Of a stretch of DNA of 29,453 nt, positions 24,116-29,453 are shown piece by piece. The stretch comes from CAZDGB01 sp964504645 (GTDB lineage: Bacteria; Planctomycetota; Planctomycetia; Planctomycetales; Planctomycetaceae). The translations under genes were made by a program, and so were the position numbers. The DNA lies in the NCBI GenBank assembly GCA_964504645.1, contig CAZDGB010000043.1:1-29453 (forward strand), given 5' to 3'. The notes beneath the pieces were generated by a model. That model had not been told where the DNA came from, did not search any database, and saw nothing but the letters and a program-made list of their open reading frames with translations. Within the stretch, counting starts at the first letter, position 1; every line of letters begins with the position of its first letter.

Positions 24116-27100
24116 ATGTCGACTTCTCCCCGCGAGGAAGGATCGCGCGACGATCCTCATTCGCCCGGCCGGTCCGATTCCGCCGAGCCGCAGCCGCCAT
24201 CCACGCCCGGCGAGACGATTGCCGAAACGCCCGCCGCAGCCGATGACTTGCCCGAATGGGAGCCGCTGTCGCCGGAAATCGTGGAGGACGAGGCGATCCG
24301 CGGCGATTTCGTCATGCGCTGGGCCGTCGTCGGTCTGGCGATTCTCCTCGGCTGCTCGCAGATCGCCGAAACCAAGACGCTGGTGCATATTCGCAGCGGC
24401 GAATATCTGGCGCAGCACGGTTTCCTGCCGCCGGCGAAGGATTATCTCGCCTTCACGCGAACGGACCAACCGTGGGTCAATTTGTCGTGGTTGTTCGACC
24501 TCGTCGCCGCGGCGAAGTATCACGCCGGCGGCGGCATGGCGCTCTCGCTGTTCCAGGCGGTCATCGCGGCGATCATTTTCGCGCTGCTGGTCCATACCGT
24601 CCGTCCGGGAATTCGCACCTGGTGGGGATCGGTATGCGCGGCATTCGCGCTGCTGGCCTGCTTTCGACACTTCACGATTCAGCCCGAACTGATCACGCTG
24701 CTCGGCGTCGCGCTGACAGTGTGGCTGCTGATCCGTTCGCAGGAAGGCTCGGCGACGAAAGAGCAATGGGCTTTGATTCCGGTGATCTGGATCTGGAGCC
24801 AGATGGATTCGCGGGCGTTTCTCGGCTGGGGACTGCTCTTGCTCTATGGCCTCGGCGAACTGATCGGATCGTTGCTCGGACGCCCCGGATTTACCGACTC
24901 CCGCCGGCGCACGCAGTTCTGGACGGTGACTGGTTTGAGTGTTCTCGCCGCGGGATTGCATCCCTTCACGTGGCACGCATGGACGTCTCCGTTTGCGTTG
25001 TACGGCGTGGAATATCCCGCCTGGCGCGAGGCGTATCCGATTCCCACGCGGGCGGAACTCGGCGCTTGGCCGATCTGGGATCAGCGGTTCCGGTTCTGGC
25101 TCAATCACGAAGGGGTCGCCGGCCTCTACCTGATGGTGGCCGCCTTCGTGACGATGGCTTTGAACTATCGCCGCGTCGCCGCGGCGCATCTCGCGATGTT
25201 TCTGGGCATCAACGCCGCGGCAGTCGTCGCGACGCATGAACTCGCCGCGGCGAGCCTCGTGAATTGCGTGCTGGCGACATTGAACGCCCAGGAATGGTTC
25301 CTGGCCCGCTACGGCCAGACGTATTCCATCGAGTGGACGTTTCTCGCGTTCTCTCGCGGCGGACGCGCCGTCACCGTTTTCGCATTGTTCGCCCTGGCCT
25401 ATTTGACGATCAGCGGCCGTATCGACGGGGCCAACGGCAAACGGACGGGCCTCGGCTTCGACGAAGACCTGCAATCGCTGATGACGGGCTATGTTGACGT
25501 CGTCAATGATTCCTACGACGACCGCCCCTTTCCGTTCGTCGTGCGGCAAGGCGATCTCTTGATTTGGGCCGGACAGAAATCGTTTATCGATAGCCGCTTG
25601 GAATTGTTCTATCCCGGCGGCGACTCCAGCCTGTACTCGTTGCACATCAAGACCCGCGCCGCGCTGCGCAGCCGTCAATCGAAGCTCGAAGGGGCCGGCG
25701 ACCGTGCGCATTGGCGGAAGGTGTTCGACCAGTATCAGATCACGCACGTCGTCGTCCGCATGAGCGGGCTATCGATTACGCCGAACTACAAGACGTTCGA
25801 CGATTTGCAGAAGTCGTTCGACTGGAAGCTCACCGGGCTGACGTCGGCGGCAGCGGTGTTCTATCGGACCGATCTGCGGCAAGACCGGGAGTTGCGGGAG
25901 TACGTCGATCGCCGCGCGTTGGATATGACCGACCTGGCGTTCCGAGAGGAAGCGACGCCGGTCACGGAACCGCAAGTCTGGCCGACGTCGGTTTCCGATT
26001 ATCAAAAGACGTTGTCGCCCCCGAAGATGGTGGTTCCCGGCGACGCGACGCTTGCCGCTCATTACATCCATTTGGGATCGCTCGACCAAGCGCGGCTGCG
26101 GCAACAGATCGCCGCGCTGCAACTGGCCGTTCGTTCCGCGCGGGCGGCGTTGCGGGAAAATCCCAATTCCGCCGAGGCCTACCGTACCCTCGGCACCGCC
26201 TACGCCGTGCTCGACCAACTCGAGAACTTCGAATTGCGGCGTCACGGCGTGGCCATCCCACATCTCTTGCGATACTACCAGATCTCCAGCGCGTACCAGA
26301 CGTCGCTGCGGCTCGAACCGAACGATCCTTTCCTGCACCAGGAAGTCGCGGGGCTCTACGAACGCGTCGGCAAGCCGGACTTGATGTTGCGGCACCTGAA
26401 GGAACTCGAGCGTCTGCGGCCGCCGGTGACGAAAGACCTCGAAGAGAAGGCCGAGCAACAGTTGGCCGCCGTCAACCAGTTGGTCGCGAAACTCGAAGAC
26501 GGACTGGCGGCGCTACAGGGTGAAATCGATTCCCGCTTGCAGCAGGGCGAGCACCGGATCACGACGGCGATGTTCGCCTATCAAAACAATGCCGTGCTGA
26601 CGGCGATCAAGACGTTGGAAGACGACAAGGTCGCGCTGGCCCAATCCACGCCCGCGCAGATTCTGCTCAGCGGCTGGCTCATCGAAGCCGGCCGTGTCGA
26701 AGAAGCCGACCAGATGCTGCGCAGCATGGAACAGCGGATGGGCATCGAACAGACGCCCGGTTGGCGGGACAACGCCGTCTACGCCGCATGGGCCCAGGGA
26801 GACTACGGTCGCGTCGCGAAACTCTACGAGGACGCCGTCGCAGCGGGCGAGCAGCGCCGCGTCACGGCGTCGCTGATGACCGGGCCGTTGACGGCCGTGG
26901 CGTCGCCGGTTCTGCCGGCCGACCGTTATCCGTGGATGCATCTGCTTTCGATGCAAGACGTCGCCGGGGTCCGCGCCATGGAACTCGGCACGCACTTGAC
27001 GTGTCTCGCGCTCTGCCGACTGGAACAGGGGGACTTGCCCGCCGCGAAAGCCGCTCTGCAACAGGTGTTCGACAGCGCCCCGGACAACCTCTATCGTCCG

Positions 27101-27211
27101 TTGCAAGTTCTCTACTGGAACTGCCTCACCGGCGAACAACTCGACATCGAGCCGCCAAACGATTGGATTCCACTGACGAACGACGCGTTTGCGGAGGAAA
27201 AGGCTGAATAG
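24116..27211 (+). CDS. GT-C-like polytopic membrane protein with C-terminal TPR region
   Basis: The protein has 1031 residues. The first about 65 residues are polar and proline-rich, presumably cytoplasmic. About ten hydrophobic helices follow from residue 67 to about 440. The first extracytoplasmic loop (ETKTLVHIRSGEYLAQHGFL, then FTRTDQPWVNLSWLF) resembles the conserved loop of a large bacterial family of GT-C-like or O-antigen-ligase-like membrane proteins with an HL/IRxGE...PW...WL pattern. A soluble portion containing VDVVNDSYDDRPFPFVV and a TPR-type alpha-solenoid (NSAEAYRTLGTAYAVLDQL; LLSGWLIEAGRVEEADQML; MQDVAGVRAMELG) fills residues 450-1031. It may transfer or sense cell-surface glycans; no catalytic residue is assigned. 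No clear Shine-Dalgarno precedes ATG 24116. Its stop abuts the convergent gene at 27212. Confidence 0.7.
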   Translation: MSTSPREEGSRDDPHSPGRSDSAEPQPPSTPGETIAETPAAADDLPEWEPLSPEIVEDEAIRGDFVMRWAVVGLAILLGCSQIAETKTLVHIRSGEYLAQHGFLPPAKDYLAFTRTDQPWVNLSWLFDLVAAAKYHAGGGMALSLFQAVIAAIIFALLVHTVRPGIRTWWGSVCAAFALLACFRHFTIQPELITLLGVALTVWLLIRSQEGSATKEQWALIPVIWIWSQMDSRAFLGWGLLLLYGLGELIGSLLGRPGFTDSRRRTQFWTVTGLSVLAAGLHPFTWHAWTSPFALYGVEYPAWREAYPIPTRAELGAWPIWDQRFRFWLNHEGVAGLYLMVAAFVTMALNYRRVAAAHLAMFLGINAAAVVATHELAAASLVNCVLATLNAQEWFLARYGQTYSIEWTFLAFSRGGRAVTVFALFALAYLTISGRIDGANGKRTGLGFDEDLQSLMTGYVDVVNDSYDDRPFPFVVRQGDLLIWAGQKSFIDSRLELFYPGGDSSLYSLHIKTRAALRSRQSKLEGAGDRAHWRKVFDQYQITHVVVRMSGLSITPNYKTFDDLQKSFDWKLTGLTSAAAVFYRTDLRQDRELREYVDRRALDMTDLAFREEATPVTEPQVWPTSVSDYQKTLSPPKMVVPGDATLAAHYIHLGSLDQARLRQQIAALQLAVRSARAALRENPNSAEAYRTLGTAYAVLDQLENFELRRHGVAIPHLLRYYQISSAYQTSLRLEPNDPFLHQEVAGLYERVGKPDLMLRHLKELERLRPPVTKDLEEKAEQQLAAVNQLVAKLEDGLAALQGEIDSRLQQGEHRITTAMFAYQNNAVLTAIKTLEDDKVALAQSTPAQILLSGWLIEAGRVEEADQMLRSMEQRMGIEQTPGWRDNAVYAAWAQGDYGRVAKLYEDAVAAGEQRRVTASLMTGPLTAVASPVLPADRYPWMHLLSMQDVAGVRAMELGTHLTCLALCRLEQGDLPAAKAALQQVFDSAPDNLYRPLQVLYWNCLTGEQLDIEPPNDWIPLTNDAFAEEKAE

Positions 27212-27781
27212 TCATTTCGGGCTTTCAGAGAGCAGTTTGCGCGCATTCAGGATTGCTGGATCGAGCAAATCGTTCCCTGTCGAAAGCCCGGCGAGCGCTT
27301 CGAGCAGGATGCGACCGAATGCCTTGTTTCCTAGCGTAAATTCGACCGCTCCATCAATTTGCAAGTCCTCGTATTCTTCGGCTCGGCGGAGAATCGGATA
27401 GCGAGTCAGCTTCTTCAGATGCAGGGCCACCGCGGCGCGAGATTCTTCAACGTTTCCGTCCATGCAATGTCCACGGGCGCCGTTATAGGCCTTGCGCAGG
27501 AATTGTTCCTTCGGTCGCCCTTGTTCGTCGAGCACTGTAGGGTGGAAGTGCGCGTACCACTTCTCCCTACGGACGCTGGTGGGATCAGGCGTGTATGAAA
27601 TGCCTGAATTTCGCAGCCACTGTTCGGCTTCGTCGAGATTGTGAAACTTCAAATGCAGAAAATCGATGCGTGACAATTCGGCGCGAAGTTCTTCCTCATG
27701 CTGAGAGAACCATGCATGCCACGAGATTTGAGCTCGGCCTTCAAAGAGATCTTTGAAATAGGCCAAGAACTCCGCACGCAT
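27212..27781 (-). CDS. Hypothetical protein
   Basis: The protein has 189 residues and is soluble, with balanced charge. I do not recognise the family. The N-terminal part has a helix with FLAYFKDLFEGRAQISWHAW, then a middle segment with HFHPTVLDEQGRPKEQFLRK and an AYNGARGHCMDGNVEESR loop, then a helical C-terminus (GNKAFGRILLEALAGL). It begins 22 nt after the dCTP deaminase stop and is likely in the same transcript. It ends directly against the convergent membrane protein gene, with no space for a terminator. Whether it works with nucleotide metabolism cannot be told. Confidence 0.7.
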   Translation of the reverse strand: MRAEFLAYFKDLFEGRAQISWHAWFSQHEEELRAELSRIDFLHLKFHNLDEAEQWLRNSGISYTPDPTSVRREKWYAHFHPTVLDEQGRPKEQFLRKAYNGARGHCMDGNVEESRAAVALHLKKLTRYPILRRAEEYEDLQIDGAVEFTLGNKAFGRILLEALAGLSTGNDLLDPAILNARKLLSESPK

Positions 27782-27803
27782 AGTCCACTCGAATTGAAGA
27801 CGT

Positions 27804-28376
27804 TTACTCCGCGACTTCCTGGCCGAACGACAGCCGCTTTTGCAAGTCTTTTTCCGGCGGGCGGAGTTCCTTGAACATCAGGCTCGGCTGGATGTCGCGG
27901 TTGTCCTGGTATTTGCCGTTGCGGTACTCGATCACGTCGCCGTCGAGCGTGTGATAGAAAATCTGGCAGATCGGCACGCCGGGATAGACGCGGATCGGGT
28001 GGACGGCGAACATCTCCAGCGTCCAGTAGCCTTTGAAGCCGACGTCGCCGAAGCCCGCCGTCACGTGCACGAACAACCCGAGCCGGCCGATCGACGAGCG
28101 GCCTTCGAGCATCGGCACCAAGTTGTGCGTCTCGGTCCGCTCCATCGTCCGGCCGAGATACAACTGATTCGGCTGCAACACCAGTCCCTCCGGCGGAATG
28201 ACGTACCGCCGGTAGCGGTTCGGCCGCTTCATGTCGAGGACGATTTCCTCGTAGACCAGCAGTTCGTCGTGCAGCCGCAGGTTGTAGCTGTTCGGATTGA
28301 GCAGCTTCTCATCGAACGGATCGATGAGGATGTTCTGGCCCAACTGCCGCTGAATTTCGCTGCCGGTCAGGATCAT
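27804..28376 (-). CDS. dcd: dCTP deaminase
   Basis: The 190-residue protein belongs to the trimeric dUTPase/dCTP deaminase fold; it makes dUTP from dCTP as the first step toward dTMP. Signatures are ILTGSEIQRQL at the start, LLNPNSYNLRLHDELLV, the nucleotide-binding EGRSSIGRLGL (R93, S94, S95, R98), and VTAGFGDVGFKGYWTLEMF, whose E121 is the likely catalytic glutamate. VYPGVPICQIFYH and the C-terminal helix complete the fold. A bifunctional DCD-DUT enzyme is not excluded by sequence alone. AAGGA lies 6 nt before ATG 28376. Neighbours are a DNA methyltransferase upstream, separated by a palindromic element, and an unknown gene downstream. Confidence 0.92.
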   Translation of the reverse strand: MILTGSEIQRQLGQNILIDPFDEKLLNPNSYNLRLHDELLVYEEIVLDMKRPNRYRRYVIPPEGLVLQPNQLYLGRTMERTETHNLVPMLEGRSSIGRLGLFVHVTAGFGDVGFKGYWTLEMFAVHPIRVYPGVPICQIFYHTLDGDVIEYRNGKYQDNRDIQPSLMFKELRPPEKDLQKRLSFGQEVAE

Positions 28377-28489
28377 CGCAGGTCCTTGCAGGCGGATCGC
28401 GCTACGCACGTCCCAAATTACGACGGTCCGCCCGGCGTTGCAACTCCGTCATGCCATCGGAGAACACGGAGCCCCATTCACTCACTCGG

Positions 28490-28539
28490 CGGTGACACCG
28501 ACGCCAAAAAACCTGATGTTTTTGGGGACGCTGTCACCG
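28490..28539. repeat. 50-bp imperfect palindrome (REP/MITE-like or bidirectional terminator)
   Basis: The outer arms CGGTGACA (28490-28497) and TGTCACCG (28532-28539) are perfectly complementary. The inner arms CCAAAAA (28504-28510) and TTTTTGG (28519-28525) pair around the loop ACCTGATG. The segments between are partly complementary (GACGCC against GGGGACGC). The right arm contains the stop codon of the methyltransferase gene. The A/T-rich inner stem would give a terminator-like structure on both strands, while the short conserved-looking ends resemble REP-type repeats. Confidence 0.6.
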
Positions 28540-29453
28540 TTGCTCCGCATCGGCGGGAAAGAGCGCGGCTTTCTTGAGCGGCTTGCCGTTGCGGGTCGCG
28601 GGGGCCGACATCGTCGGTTCGGCGCTGCCGTCCAGCGCGTCGCCGGGGTGAATTGTCGCCAAGCGGTCGCGGCCGCGCTGCGCGTAGTCGGGCGAGAGAT
28701 CAAATCCCAGATAGTTGCGGCCGAGTTTCTTCGCGGCGGCGAGCGTCGTCGCCGAACCGGAGAACGGGTCGAGCACCAGTTCGCCCGAATTCGAACACGT
28801 CCGAATAATCCGTCCCAAAAGCTGCTCGGGCATCTGGCAGCCATGAAAGCCTTCTCGCTCCTTGAACGTCCCGGCGACGCGCGGGAAGTACCAGGTGTCT
28901 TCGCCCGGCGTGAACCGGTCGGCGAGGTCCTGCGGGCGGAGCACCCACGTCGACGCGCTCGGGACGCCCAGGGACTGCTGTCCCTGGGCTTCTTGCGGCG
29001 CGATGATCCACGTGTCATCCGGCAGCCGTCCTTGCGGGTTGGCGCGTTTGTCGGCGTAGACGAGTTGCCGGGCGGACGGGATGCGGTTTTCCAGGTCGTC
29101 GCCGCGGAATGTGAACTGCTTTTCGTTCTTCACGAAGTAGAAAAGGTGGGCGTGGCTGCGGGTGAACTTGTACTTGCAGTTCACGCCGAACGTGTAGTAC
29201 CACACGACCCAACTGCGGCAGCGGAAACCGATCTCGCGCTGGGCGAGGACCTTCAGCTCCGCGGCGTACTCATCGCCGATCGCCAGCCAGAACGTGCCGT
29301 CGTCCTTAAGGACGCGATGGACCGCGCCGATCCACTGCTTGCACCAGCCGAGATACGTTTCCGGGTCCTGGCCGTCGTCGTAGACGTCGTAATCGTAGCC
29401 GATGTTGAACGGCGGATCGGCGAACGCCAGATCGACCGACCCGGCCGGCAACG
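28534..29453 (-). CDS. DNA methyltransferase, beta-class N6-adenine/N4-cytosine type (5' end outside window)
   Basis: At least 306 residues are visible; the frame is open to the right edge, so the start is missing and the first visible residues (LPAGSVDLAFADPPFNIGYD) are internal. Motif IV, DPPF, comes first, then the variable target-recognition region (about 100-200), then motif I as LDPFSGSATTLAAAKKLGRN and motif X-like YLGFDLSPDYAQRGRDRL. The order IV then I defines the beta class, which includes CcrM-type enzymes. DPPF rather than SPPY favours adenine-N6 methylation. No restriction endonuclease gene is seen on the visible side, so it may be an orphan. The tail (KPLKKAALFPADAEQR) ends with a TGA inside a palindrome. 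Confidence 0.87.
   Translation of the reverse strand, partial: LPAGSVDLAFADPPFNIGYDYDVYDDGQDPETYLGWCKQWIGAVHRVLKDDGTFWLAIGDEYAAELKVLAQREIGFRCRSWVVWYYTFGVNCKYKFTRSHAHLFYFVKNEKQFTFRGDDLENRIPSARQLVYADKRANPQGRLPDDTWIIAPQEAQGQQSLGVPSASTWVLRPQDLADRFTPGEDTWYFPRVAGTFKEREGFHGCQMPEQLLGRIIRTCSNSGELVLDPFSGSATTLAAAKKLGRNYLGFDLSPDYAQRGRDRLATIHPGDALDGSAEPTMSAPATRNGKPLKKAALFPADAEQR

Noticed and set aside
23819..25747. Long open frame (642 codons) on the minus strand opposite the GT-C/TPR gene
   Set aside because: Most of it is antisense to a recognisable membrane protein and is composed of low-information charged residues. Only its last 61 codons lie outside that gene and are kept as a weak candidate.

Overview
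The window reads as chromosomal DNA of a GC-rich planctomycete, probably of the Pirellula/Gemmata type. The diagnostic genes are a DUF1592-family cytochrome-domain protein paired with a Tat-exported DUF1552 protein, a large PVC-type protein with a beta-propeller, HEAT repeats and a C-terminal CxxCH haem site, a Tat-exported Gfo/Idh/MocA oxidoreductase, and a GT-C-like membrane protein with a TPR tail. There are no rRNA or tRNA genes, no CRISPR array and no intact transposase.

Layout. (1) Positions 1-4400 look like an imported stress island. It holds a probable integrase remnant at the edge, an FMN split-barrel general stress protein, a truncated ABC-2 permease remnant, a glycine-zipper protein, a poxvirus-type topoisomerase IB and a translationally coupled short-chain dehydrogenase. 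Two well-formed -24/-12 (sigma-54) promoter sequences precede the two plus-strand transcription units. (2) Positions 4513-17077 are eight co-directional genes with short gaps, nearly all for exported proteins: an amidohydrolase-3 enzyme, a tandem double alpha/beta hydrolase, a DMFase-large-subunit-like protein, a beta-propeller glycosidase-like protein, the PVC haem protein, the Gfo/Idh/MocA protein and a TolB-like propeller protein. They look like a periplasmic catabolic locus, substrate unknown. (3) On the minus strand, 21515-17119 encode the DUF1592/DUF1552 pair. (4) Also on the minus strand, 23001-21640 encode what I regard as the most interesting gene: a soluble three-domain protein joining a PTS EIIA type-2 domain, a pyruvate-kinase-C-like domain and a DisA_N/DAC diadenylate cyclase domain. 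This would be a c-di-AMP synthase wired to a phosphotransferase relay. An RRM/glycine-rich RNA-binding protein with its own terminator lies just upstream. (5) Positions 24116-27211 encode the GT-C/TPR membrane protein. (6) The right end, minus strand, carries a DNA methyltransferase running off the window, dCTP deaminase and an unknown protein. A 50-bp imperfect palindrome overlaps the methyltransferase stop codon.

All calls are from reading the sequence by eye. No database search, structure prediction or folding calculation was run.
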